Position numbers and translations under genes: made by a program. A stretch of 64,000 bases of DNA from Desulfovibrio sp. A2 (GTDB lineage: Bacteria; Desulfobacterota; Desulfovibrionia; Desulfovibrionales; Desulfovibrionaceae): positions 62,001 through 126,000 of the forward strand of contig NZ_AGFG01000060.1 in assembly GCF_000226255.1 (NCBI RefSeq). Direction: 5' to 3'. A model generated the notes under the pieces. That model searched no databases. It worked only from the letters and a program-made list of their open reading frames with translations, and had not been told where the DNA came from. Shown here one piece after another: positions 8,420 through 15,790 of the stretch. The number at the start of each line of letters is the position of its first letter. Position 1 is the first letter of the stretch.

Positions 8420-9663
8420 ACGCGCCTCTGCCCTTGCTTCTGGTGGACGACGAGGAAGGCATCCGCACCGTGCTGTCGCTGCTGCTGGCCGACATGGGCT
8501 GCGCGGTGCGCACGGCGGCCTCCGGGGCCGAGGCGCTGGCCATGGTCCGCGAAAGCCCGCCCGCCGTGCTGCTGACCGATGTGCGCATGCCCGGCATGGA
8601 CGGCATCGACCTGCTGCGCGCGGTGAAGGCGGAATTTCCCGGCGTGGAGGTGCTGGTGCTTACCGGCCATGGCGACATGGAACTTGCCGTGTCCAGCCTG
8701 CGCCATGGCGCGGGCGATTTTCTGACCAAGCCGGTGGCCCCGGAGGCGCTGGAAGTGGCGCTGGACCGGGCCCGCCAACGCATGGCCCTGCGCGAGGCCC
8801 TGCGCCGCCATACCGAGGAACTGGAACAACTGGTGGCCCAGCGCACCCGAGAACTGCTGCACGCCGAGCGCCTGGCGGCCGTGGGCGAGACGGTGGCGGG
8901 GCTGGCCCACGCCATCAAGAACGTGGCGGGCGGGCTGGAAGGGGCCATGTTCGTGCTGGAAAAGGGGCTGGAGCTGGACCGGCGCGACTACCTGGAGCAG
9001 GGCTGGCGCATGGTGCGCGACGACGTGGGGCGGGTGCGCGACCTGGCCATGCGCCTGCTGGACATGGGGCGGGCAGCGGACCTTGCCCCGCGCCCGTGCG
9101 ACCCCGACGCCCCCCTGCGCGACGTGGTTCGCCTGCTGGCCCCGCGCGCGGCGGCGGCAGGGGTGACGCTGGCGGTGCAGGCCGGGGCCGGGCCGGAACC
9201 GGTGTCGATTGATCCGGACGCGGTGCATCGCTGCCTGATGGATCTGGCCGTCAACGCCATTGAGGCGTTCGAGGGACAAGGGCAGGGCGGAGGGGCAATG
9301 GATGCCGACGCGGGCGGAACGAGCACCGGCGGCGCGGACGAACCCCGCCGGGTGATCCTGCGCAGCCGCCGCGTGGCGCTGCCCGGCCCCGCGGGCGAGG
9401 AGGCGGAATCCTCAGGCGTGTCCGGCATCGAATACGTGGTGGAGGACAATGGCCCCGGTCTGCCGGAGCAGGCCGGACAGGTCGAGCAGGGCGTCCATGC
9501 GGGCGCGGACGGCTTTGCCGCCTTCGTCTCCGCCAAGCCGGGCGGCAGCGGCGTGGGCCTGATGGCCTCGCGCAAGCTGGCCCGCGAGATGGGCGGCGAA
9601 CTGGAACTGGAGGCGGGATCGCAGGGGCGCGGCGTGCGGGCCGTGCTGCGGGTGCGGGGGTAA
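8416..9663 (+). CDS. Receiver-histidine kinase hybrid (response regulator plus kinase core)
   Basis: The 415-residue cytoplasmic protein has an N-terminal receiver (acidic D11/D12, phospho-acceptor D55 in LLTDVRMPGMDG, Lys in LTKPVAPE) and a coiled coil. A kinase core follows, with a likely phospho-acceptor His at 165 in GLAHAIKNVAGG and an HATPase region (LAVNAIEAF, EDNGPGLPE, GGSGVGLMASRKL). It is stop-start coupled to the haem-motif kinase and probably receives phosphate from it. The domain order matches the larger protein at 10282-12291, which suggests a related signalling family. A weak hairpin follows the stop. Confidence 0.92.
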   Translation: MNAPLPLLLVDDEEGIRTVLSLLLADMGCAVRTAASGAEALAMVRESPPAVLLTDVRMPGMDGIDLLRAVKAEFPGVEVLVLTGHGDMELAVSSLRHGAGDFLTKPVAPEALEVALDRARQRMALREALRRHTEELEQLVAQRTRELLHAERLAAVGETVAGLAHAIKNVAGGLEGAMFVLEKGLELDRRDYLEQGWRMVRDDVGRVRDLAMRLLDMGRAADLAPRPCDPDAPLRDVVRLLAPRAAAAGVTLAVQAGAGPEPVSIDPDAVHRCLMDLAVNAIEAFEGQGQGGGAMDADAGGTSTGGADEPRRVILRSRRVALPGPAGEEAESSGVSGIEYVVEDNGPGLPEQAGQVEQGVHAGADGFAAFVSAKPGGSGVGLMASRKLAREMGGELELEAGSQGRGVRAVLRVRG

Positions 9664-9681
9664 GCTTCAGGTGCAACCAAG

Positions 9682-9708
9682 GCGTAGTGTGGAAATATTA
9701 CACGACGC
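9682..9708 (+). terminator. Weak hairpin terminator after the two-component operon
   Basis: GCGTaGTGT pairs with ACACgACGC across ggaaatatt, followed by TTTAG and an AT-rich stretch. The stem has one internal mismatch. The position just after the stop of the hybrid kinase gene fits a terminator. Confidence 0.45.
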
Positions 9709-9731
9709 TTTAGATGCGAATTTATTTGATA

Positions 9732-10178
9732 TTATTTTAGATTTCTGAATTCTGAAAGTCCCTTGATTTCGGATCCGAAATCCTCCAATAGTGCTTTGAT
9801 GGATTTTTTTATTAATTTCCAGCATGGGATGAAAGATTTCTTTCTGTTTAATTCTGCAATGTCCATCAACGGGATATATATGAAATTTTCTTTTTTGCGT
9901 TTGTCGCAAAATTCGTATCCGCGCAAGTGTTTCTTGTCATCGAGTATACAACGTGCTTTTTGATGGAGTTTATTTGACTTCCCGTACTTCAATTCAATCC
10001 TCAAGTCGCCGGACAAGGCGGTGTTGTCCTTCGACCTCACAACAATAAAGAGAGAAAACCCATTGGAAACGCTAATGTGAATGTTTGTTCCTGATGATTT
10101 GAAGGCAAAACCCTGTTCAAGAAACAACCTTTTTAATTCTTCACGGTATGCGCGGGCCTGTGGGAAATTATCAGCCAT
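9732..10178 (-). CDS. Hypothetical protein, AT-rich island gene
   Basis: I do not recognise this 148-residue Lys-rich protein. It looks soluble, with alternating strands (NIHISVSNGFSLFIVV, LRIELKYGK) and no signal peptide or membrane helix. ATG 10178 has GAGGAG about eight bases upstream, so it is probably translated. Base composition and codon use are strikingly AT-rich compared with the surrounding genes, and it lies alone between two regulatory gene clusters. Recent acquisition is likely, although no integrase or repeat borders it. It could be a remnant of a phage or defence island. The function is unknown. Confidence 0.75.
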   Translation of the reverse strand: MADNFPQARAYREELKRLFLEQGFAFKSSGTNIHISVSNGFSLFIVVRSKDNTALSGDLRIELKYGKSNKLHQKARCILDDKKHLRGYEFCDKRKKENFIYIPLMDIAELNRKKSFIPCWKLIKKSIKALLEDFGSEIKGLSEFRNLK

Positions 10179-10281
10179 GATGCACTCCTCTGGTTGAAGG
10201 GAAGTTGGGATTCATCCCCATTATACCCGGAGCCTTCGGAGACCATGGGATTACATAAAGCGCGTTAAGCTTAACATCGCG

Positions 10282-12291
10282 TCAGGGAAGATTATTCCCG
10301 CCATCAAGGGCGGACTCGTGTTCCGCATCCCCCCTCCTCACCGCTTCCGGCAGGCGGCGCGGCAACGACACGGTGAAGGTGCTGCCTTCGCCCCTTTCCG
10401 AGGCCACGGCGATGTGCCCGCCGTGTTGCTGCACCACCCGGCTGGCCACGAACAGGCCGATGCCCGTCCCGGCGGTGCCCTTGGACGAGAAGAACAGGGT
10501 GAACAGCTTTTCGCGGGTCTCGCGGTCCATGCCGGTGCCGTTGTCGATGATGGTGAAGGTAACTTCGTCCGGCGCGCCTCGCACCCGGAAGGTGACCACG
10601 TGGTCCTGCTTGCCGGTGTCCGCCGCGCAGGCCTCCACCGCGTTTTCCAGCAGATTCACCAGCGCGGAGGACAGCGCCCCGGCGTCGGCCTCGAAGGTGC
10701 CGAGGTCGGCCGCGCCGCCGTCGCCCCCCGTCGCCGTCCCCGCCTCCGCGAAGTCACGCACGAAGCGCACCCCGCGTTCCGTGGCCTTGGCTTCCACCAG
10801 CGCCGCCGTGTCCTCGGCAAAGGCGCGGGCGACCACCACTTCCCAGTTCAGATCGCGGTTCTTGGCGTAGTACAAAAGGTCCAGCACCATCTTGCGCAGC
10901 CGGTCCACCAGGTGCCGGATGTCCTGGTGGCTGTCCTGCACGCGCGCCGCGTCCCCGCGCGCGATGCCGCTGCCCAGGCGGTACACCCCGCCGTCCAGCG
11001 CGGTGAGCAGCCCCTTGATGCCGTGGGCCGTGGAGCCCAGCAGCAGCCCCAGTTGCGAAAGCCGGTCCTGCAACCGGCGCAGTTCGGTGATGTCCGTGGA
11101 CATCTCCATGACCTCGGCGATTTCGCCCGCCGCGTCGCGCAGGGGGGCCGTCCACACCAGCACGTTCACCTGCCGCCCGTCGCGCGCGGTGACCACGGTT
11201 TCCGCCTGGTGCGGCCGCCCGTCCTCGAAGGTGCGCTCGGCCGGGCAGCCGGAGCAGGGGGCCATGCGGTGGGCGAAGGCGTCGTGGCAGCGGCGGCCGG
11301 TGGGGTCGCCGAAATCTTCCCGGTACCGCCGGTTGGCCTCCACCACGCCGAAGTCGCGGTCTATGACGGCCACGTAGCAGGGCGATTCGTCGAACAACTG
11401 GCGGAACCGCTCGCGGGTCAGGCGCAGGTCTTCGCGCAGGCGGCGCACCTCGGAAACGTCCACCGAAAGTTCCAGCACCAGTTCCACTTCGCCGTCGTTG
11501 CCGTAGATGGGCGCGGTGTTCACGATGACCGGGATTTCCTGGCCGTTCCTGCCCAGCAGCACCTCGTTGGAGCGGAAGCCCTCGCCCGTTTCCAGCACGC
11601 GCACCACCGGGCACAGCCTGTCGCCCGGCCCGCGCCCGGCGTAGGCCTCCCAGCTGCGGCTGCCGATGCGGTGCCCCAGGCGTTCCTTGTACAACTGGTT
11701 GGTGGAAACGATCTCAAGGTCGGCGTTGTGCACGGCCACGAAGCAGGGCAGCTCGTTGAACAGCCCGCCATCGTCCAGGGCGCTGCACAGCGAACGGATG
11801 CCGCTGGCGATGCCGTCCATGGTCTGCAGGGCGGCAAGCTGGCGCTCGGCCTCCACCAGGCGGCTGGACTGGTCGCGCACCATCTGTTCCAGATTTTCGG
11901 TGTAGCCGCGCAGGCGGCGGCGCATGTCGATGCGTTCTCGCGCGCGGCGCAGGGCCACTTCGAGCATGTCGTCGTTGACGGGCTTGGTGAGAAAGTCGGT
12001 GGCGTCGCGCTTCAGGCTCTGGATGGCCAGGTCCATGTCGCCGTGGCCGGTGAGCATGATCACCTCCACCTCCGGATCGGCGGCCTTCAGGCGCTCCAGC
12101 AGGTCCAGCCCGGAGAGGCCGGGCATCTTGATGTCGGTGAGCACGATGTCGGGCTTGTGTTCGGCGAACCGGGCAAGGGCCTCTTCGCCGCTGGCGGCGG
12201 TGGTCACGTGGTAGCCCGCGTCGGCAAGCGCAATGCCGAGCACGGTGCGGATGCCTTCCTCGTCGTCCACCAGCAGGATGGATTCGCCCAT
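10282..12291 (-). CDS. Receiver-PAS-PAS-histidine kinase, last gene of the Tmc cluster
   Basis: The 669-residue protein starts with a receiver (D53 in IVLTDIKMPGLSG) and a coiled coil. Two PAS domains follow (about 160-280 and 285-410), the second with a C-x2-C pair (APCSGCPAE). Then come a HisKA-like segment (GSTAHGIKGLLTALDGG) and an HATPase (NLLENAVEACA, DNGTGMD, GTGIGLFVASR). No membrane helix is visible. ATG 12291 has GAGGAG upstream. The open frame before it is a Gly/Pro-rich artefact of the 9-bp repeat. From memory of D. vulgaris, a similar kinase sits beside tmc, so it may govern or monitor that complex. Confidence 0.9.
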   Translation of the reverse strand: MGESILLVDDEEGIRTVLGIALADAGYHVTTAASGEEALARFAEHKPDIVLTDIKMPGLSGLDLLERLKAADPEVEVIMLTGHGDMDLAIQSLKRDATDFLTKPVNDDMLEVALRRARERIDMRRRLRGYTENLEQMVRDQSSRLVEAERQLAALQTMDGIASGIRSLCSALDDGGLFNELPCFVAVHNADLEIVSTNQLYKERLGHRIGSRSWEAYAGRGPGDRLCPVVRVLETGEGFRSNEVLLGRNGQEIPVIVNTAPIYGNDGEVELVLELSVDVSEVRRLREDLRLTRERFRQLFDESPCYVAVIDRDFGVVEANRRYREDFGDPTGRRCHDAFAHRMAPCSGCPAERTFEDGRPHQAETVVTARDGRQVNVLVWTAPLRDAAGEIAEVMEMSTDITELRRLQDRLSQLGLLLGSTAHGIKGLLTALDGGVYRLGSGIARGDAARVQDSHQDIRHLVDRLRKMVLDLLYYAKNRDLNWEVVVARAFAEDTAALVEAKATERGVRFVRDFAEAGTATGGDGGAADLGTFEADAGALSSALVNLLENAVEACAADTGKQDHVVTFRVRGAPDEVTFTIIDNGTGMDRETREKLFTLFFSSKGTAGTGIGLFVASRVVQQHGGHIAVASERGEGSTFTVSLPRRLPEAVRRGDAEHESALDGGNNLP

Positions 12292-12530
12292 GCGCGGCTC
12301 CTCGCGGTCCGTTTCGCGGCTCCGGCGTTGCGCGGGGCATGCCGGGCCGACCATCGGGGGATGGGGCGGGGCGGCTGGCCGGACGCCTGTTGCGCGTCGT
12401 CCGGATGCCGCCCGAATGGGCGCATTGTTCCATGCGGCGCGGCGCACGGCAAGGGCGGGCCGCCGGGGAGGGTATTGCCCGCCCCGGTGCGGGGTGCCCT
12501 GCCCGGCGTCATGCCCGCCGCGGATGGCCG

Positions 12531-12584
12531 GTCCGCCAGGACCGCCAAGTCCGTCAGACCCGTCAGGTCCGTCAGGCCCGCCAT
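12531..12584. repeat. 9-bp tandem array (6 units, GTCCGTCAG-like)
   Basis: Six consecutive 9-bp units with consensus GTCCGTCAG lie in the 380-bp gap between the receiver and kinase genes of the Tmc cluster. Read on the minus strand they spell a Gly-Pro-Asp-rich peptide, but no start or ribosome binding site supports translation. Nothing else is recognisable in the gap. Confidence 0.75.
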
Positions 12585-12671
12585 CCGGAAGTATGCGCGG
12601 TCGGTCTCCGTCCGCATGATGCGGAAGCCCGCCGTTCCGCAAGTCCGGGGGCATGCCCGCCGTGCGCAGGG

Positions 12672-13067
12672 TTATTGCACGGCTTCGGGCGCGCCCGCCG
12701 CCAGTTCCCCGCGCTTTTCCAGGGTTTCGCGGATGATTTCCAGCAGGCGGTTGGGGTCGAAGGGCTTTTTCAGCGAGGCCACGGCGTTACGGATGGCCAG
12801 GTGAATGCCCGACAGGCCGCTGATGACGATGACCGGGGTGTCGCGGAAGGCGTCTTCCTTGGTCATCTTGCGGTAGAAACGCGGCCCCCATTCGTTGGGC
12901 ATTTCCAGGTCCAGCGTCACGAGGTCGGGCCGTTCGCGCTTCAGCACCTCCAGCGCCTCAGAGCCATCGGACGCGGAACAGGTGGCGTACCCGTTGTCCG
13001 ACAGGATATCCACCATGTACTTCACGATGTAGGGGTCGTCGTCGACGACCAGTATCTTGTACGGCAT
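12672..13067 (-). CDS. Single-domain response regulator from internal start (Rrf1-like receiver)
   Basis: Translation from ATG 13067 would give a 131-residue receiver beginning MPYKILVVDDDPY. It has the phospho-acceptor in LVTLDLEMPNEWGPRFYR and a conserved tail NAVASLKKPFDPNRLLEIIR. The same unusual signature (LDLEMPxxWGPRxYR, NAVxxxxKPFDP) occurs in the receiver encoded with the hmc operon. The two redox-complex clusters therefore carry paralogous single-domain regulators. Whether this short product is made in addition to the 304-residue form is inferred from the ribosome binding site only. Confidence 0.6.
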   Translation of the reverse strand: MPYKILVVDDDPYIVKYMVDILSDNGYATCSASDGSEALEVLKRERPDLVTLDLEMPNEWGPRFYRKMTKEDAFRDTPVIVISGLSGIHLAIRNAVASLKKPFDPNRLLEIIRETLEKRGELAAGAPEAVQ

Positions 13068-13586
13068 GCGCTCATTCTCCTTGGCGTCGTTCGTGGCGGC
13101 GCGTGCCGCCGCTCCTGTCCGCCCCGTCCTATGGAATCGTGCATCCGGGCCTTCTGGCCCGGTCTGTTTTCTTTCTGTCGCTCCGTTGCCCGCGCGGGCC
13201 CCGCCAAGGGCCGCATGCGCCAGTTCCAGCAGCCGATCCGGCCTGGGAGGCTTTTCCACGTAGGCGAAGGGCTCGTCCACGTCCTCTCCCGCCGCCGCGC
13301 ACAGGGACAGCCCGTGCGCGAAGGTGCCGCCCCCCACGCCGGACAGCATGATCACCGGCACCGTCCGCAGGGCGGGGTCGGCCTGCATGGCGCGGTACAT
13401 AGGCAGCCCGCCGCCGCCCGGCATCATCACGTCCAGCACCACCAGGTCGGGGCGACGCCTGCGCGCGGTCGCAAGGCCTTCGGTCCCGTTGCGGGCGGCC
13501 ACGGCCTCGTGCCCGTCGGTTTCGAACAGGGCTTTCAGGAAGAACCGGAACGACAGTTCGTCGTCCACCACCAGCACCAGCGCCAT
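12672..13586 (-). CDS. Two receiver domains in one open frame (tandem response regulator or two fused genes)
   Basis: One uninterrupted frame of 304 residues encodes two complete receivers. The first (residues 1-120) has VVDDE and D-acceptor motif LVVLDVMMPG. The second (from residue 174) has VVDDDPY and LVTLDLEMPNEWGP. The linker between them (about residues 128-173) looks like translated intergenic DNA. A strong internal ribosome binding site precedes the second receiver. In D. vulgaris, as I recall, two separate receiver genes sit here. This could therefore be two overlapping products or a recent stop-codon loss. The second receiver resembles Rrf1 at 56439-56840. Confidence 0.7.
   Translation of the reverse strand: MALVLVVDDELSFRFFLKALFETDGHEAVAARNGTEGLATARRRRPDLVVLDVMMPGGGGLPMYRAMQADPALRTVPVIMLSGVGGGTFAHGLSLCAAAGEDVDEPFAYVEKPPRPDRLLELAHAALGGARAGNGATERKQTGPEGPDARFHRTGRTGAAARAATNDAKENERMPYKILVVDDDPYIVKYMVDILSDNGYATCSASDGSEALEVLKRERPDLVTLDLEMPNEWGPRFYRKMTKEDAFRDTPVIVISGLSGIHLAIRNAVASLKKPFDPNRLLEIIRETLEKRGELAAGAPEAVQ
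13077..13082 (-). promoter_or_regulatory. Internal ribosome binding site (AAGGAG) before the second receiver
   Basis: On the minus strand AAGGAG lies nine bases before ATG 13067, inside the longer open frame. It is as good as any Shine-Dalgarno in this cluster. This is the main reason to believe the second receiver is also made as a separate protein. Confidence 0.65.
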
Positions 13587-13755
13587 GTCGTGCCCCGTCC
13601 TTGATCGTCACCCGGGATAGTCACCCGTCGTGTGCCAGTAGCGCGCCGGTCATGTCCCGGCCGTGCCCCCGGCTGCGGGGCAGCGTGCGTGCCGCCCCGC
13701 GCCGTCACTGTCGCGATGGTTGTCGTCCCGCATGCCCGCGGCGCGGGCGGGGGCG

Positions 13756-14673
13756 TCAGGCCACCTTTTCCGCATGGGTCACGCTGGCCACCGGGCAGGC
13801 CGAGCGCAACACCACCTGCTCCACGGTGGAGCCGATTTCCGCCTCCTCGGTGGGCACGTCCCTGGCGTGGTGGGCCATGACGATGAGGTCGGCCTTGCGG
13901 TCGCGGGCGTACTTCAGGATTTCCACATACGGCGTGCCTTCCCAGATTTCCACCTGGTAGTTGTCGTAATCGGTCATCTTGCTCACGTACTTGTCCTGCA
14001 TCTGCTTGCGCGCCCGCTCCAACTGGCGTTCGATTTCGGCCTGGCTGGGGTACAGCCCCGTGCCGCCAAGGTCGCAGGCGTGGAAGAGATACAGCTTGGC
14101 CCCCACCTCGCGCGCGGTACGGTAGGCGAACTGGAACGCCGCGTCGGCGGGCTTGGAAAAGTCGGTGCTGAAGATGATGTTCGAGAACATGTGCCAGCAG
14201 GTGTTGCACGGCCGGTTCACGATCAGCACCGGGCAGCGGGCGGACTTGGCCACCTTCTGCATGGTGTTGCCGATGATGGAGCGCACCCGCGACGAGGCGG
14301 CGTCCTCCTCGCGCCCGTGCGCGCCCATGACGATCAGGTCCACCCCTTCCTGCCGGGCAAAGCGCAGGATTTCGGTGTGCGGTACCCCGACGGCCAGTTG
14401 CAGGGCGGCGTTGGGCGGGCCGAATTCCTTGAACTGGGCCTCGTAGACCTGCTTCAGTTCATCGGTGACCCATTCGCGGTAGTCCGCGTCGGCCACTTCT
14501 TCCTCGCCCGACTTCAGGTCGCGCACGTAGTGGCCGAAGCCCCGCGTGGGCACCCCCAGCACGTGGAAGACGTACAGGCGCGCTTCGTTGCGCCGGGCCA
14601 GTTCGAAGGCCACCTTGGCCGCGTTGTCGCATGCCGGCGAGGCCGACGTTGCAAAGAGGATCTTACCGAACAT
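13756..14673 (-). CDS. Tandem universal stress protein (two UspA domains)
   Basis: The 305-residue protein has two UspA domains. The first (1-150) has the nucleotide-loop motif VMGAHGREEDAASSRVRSIIGNT, a G-x2-G-x9-G(S/T)-like arrangement. The second (about 165-305) has VMAHHARD and IGSTVEQVVLRSACPV. Usp proteins bind ATP or act as stress-linked switches in the cytoplasm. The domains are joined by a short Cys-containing linker (NRPCNTCWHM). ATG 14673 is preceded by GGAGGT. The gene lies between the receiver(s) and the hypothetical gene of the Tmc cluster, and all are co-directional. Confidence 0.92.
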   Translation of the reverse strand: MFGKILFATSASPACDNAAKVAFELARRNEARLYVFHVLGVPTRGFGHYVRDLKSGEEEVADADYREWVTDELKQVYEAQFKEFGPPNAALQLAVGVPHTEILRFARQEGVDLIVMGAHGREEDAASSRVRSIIGNTMQKVAKSARCPVLIVNRPCNTCWHMFSNIIFSTDFSKPADAAFQFAYRTAREVGAKLYLFHACDLGGTGLYPSQAEIERQLERARKQMQDKYVSKMTDYDNYQVEIWEGTPYVEILKYARDRKADLIVMAHHARDVPTEEAEIGSTVEQVVLRSACPVASVTHAEKVA

Positions 14674-14678
14674 GGCGT

Positions 14679-15245
14679 TTACCTCCGTAGGCTGCAGTGT
14701 CTGGCGCCGCCCTGGAAGCCGAGCTCCCATGCGAGGCCTTCGATGACTTCGAACAGGCTGAAGGTGGTCTCGCAATCGAGCACCCGCGTCCTGTCCCCGA
14801 ACACAACATGTCGCAGGCCGCCCAGCGAGAGCGGCAAATCCAGCAGGGCATCGAGCGGTATGAATCTGATTTCGTGTTCCGTTTCTCCGTCGCGGCCGCA
14901 GGGGCTGTTTGCCCCCGGCGCCAGCGCCCGCAGCGAAAGGTAGATTTCCGCGCGCGGGCCGCCGGGGTAGCCGATGAGGTCCACGGTCTTGCGCAGCGCA
15001 AGGCCGGTCAGCCCGTCCGCCCGGCAGCCTTCGCCGGGGCAGCGGGCCGCCTCTGCCACGGCGGCGGGCAGGAACGGTCCAAGGCGCTGCAGTTCGGCGT
15101 ACCGGGTCAGCAGGGCGAAAAACGAGCGCAGCGTGCAGCCCGCGTCCAGCACCGCCGCCAGGCGCAGGCAGGGCAGCGGGTCGGCGTGGGTGGTTCCGTC
15201 GGGGGCGCGAAGCGTTCCGTCGGGGGCAAGGTGCACGCTGTCCAT
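14679..15245 (-). CDS. Conserved hypothetical protein of the Tmc cluster
   Basis: This 188-residue protein has no motif I can assign to a family. It is soluble-looking, with no signal peptide, and has a few scattered cysteines (PLPCLRLAA, ARCPGEGCRADG, SPCGRDGE). It lies 5 bases before the Usp gene and follows tmcA on the same strand, so it is almost certainly co-transcribed with them. ATG 15245 (MDSVHLAPDG) has CGGAGAA upstream. A protein at this position is present beside tmcA in D. vulgaris as I recall. The function is unknown. Confidence 0.8.
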   Translation of the reverse strand: MDSVHLAPDGTLRAPDGTTHADPLPCLRLAAVLDAGCTLRSFFALLTRYAELQRLGPFLPAAVAEAARCPGEGCRADGLTGLALRKTVDLIGYPGGPRAEIYLSLRALAPGANSPCGRDGETEHEIRFIPLDALLDLPLSLGGLRHVVFGDRTRVLDCETTFSLFEVIEGLAWELGFQGGARHCSLRR

Positions 15246-15330
15246 GAGTTCTCCGGGGTGTTCTCCGTCCGGTGCAACGCGGGATGCCGCAGTGGGCCGG
15301 TTGCCGTTGTTGCCGTTTCGCCGTCTGGCC

Positions 15331-15768
15331 TCAGGCCTTGGCGTGGCAGCCGCCGCACGCCGTGGGGCCTTTGGCCTGCTGCTTGTGGCAGCCCATGCAC
15401 TGGCGGTGGTAGGCCCGCTCCAGCGGCGTGCCCTTGCCCCTCGAGCCATTGTCGGCGGCGTGACAGTCGGCGCAGGGCGTGCCCTCGGAACTGGGGGCGG
15501 CCGGATCGCGCCGTCCGTCCTCGGTGGTGCCGTGGTGGCACACGCCGCAATCCTCGATCCTGGCCTTTTCGTTGTGCGTATCGTGGACGAAGCTGGCGGC
15601 GGGCCGTGAATGCGGGGCCAGCGCCTCGGGCGCGAGCGTGGTCATGTCTTCCTGGGCCGGGGCCGTTGCCACGGGCGGCAACAGCAGGAGCAGCAGCGCG
15701 GCCGCCAGGGTCGCCAGCAGGACCGCCATTTGGGCCGCAGCCACCGGCAGGGAACGTCGTGCCTTCAT
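15331..15768 (-). CDS. tmcA: TmcA, acidic tetrahaem cytochrome c3
   Basis: The 145-residue precursor starts with a basic N-terminus and a long hydrophobic leader (about residues 10-38) for Sec export. It has four haem c motifs: CGVCH, CADCH, CMGCH and CGGCH. The extra distal His ligands (VHDTHNEK, YHRQC) fit bis-His cytochrome c3. TmcA is the periplasmic subunit of the Tmc complex. It accepts electrons from hydrogenase-reduced type I cytochrome c3 and passes them to the membrane subunits. It lies directly after tmcB on the same strand, 22 bases apart. Confidence 0.93.
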   Translation of the reverse strand: MKARRSLPVAAAQMAVLLATLAAALLLLLLPPVATAPAQEDMTTLAPEALAPHSRPAASFVHDTHNEKARIEDCGVCHHGTTEDGRRDPAAPSSEGTPCADCHAADNGSRGKGTPLERAYHRQCMGCHKQQAKGPTACGGCHAKA

Positions 15769-15790
15769 ACGGGGTGCTCCTTGTCGTCGC

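Noticed and set aside
9664..10281. Insertion sequence or prophage remnant around the AT-rich gene
   Set aside because: There are no terminal inverted repeats, transposase, integrase or attachment duplication that I can see. Only the composition suggests transfer.
12292..12654. 120-residue N-terminal extension of the Tmc-cluster kinase
   Set aside because: The extension is a Gly/Pro/Asp run translated from a 9-bp tandem repeat. The receiver domain begins directly after ATG 12291 with its own GAGGAG.
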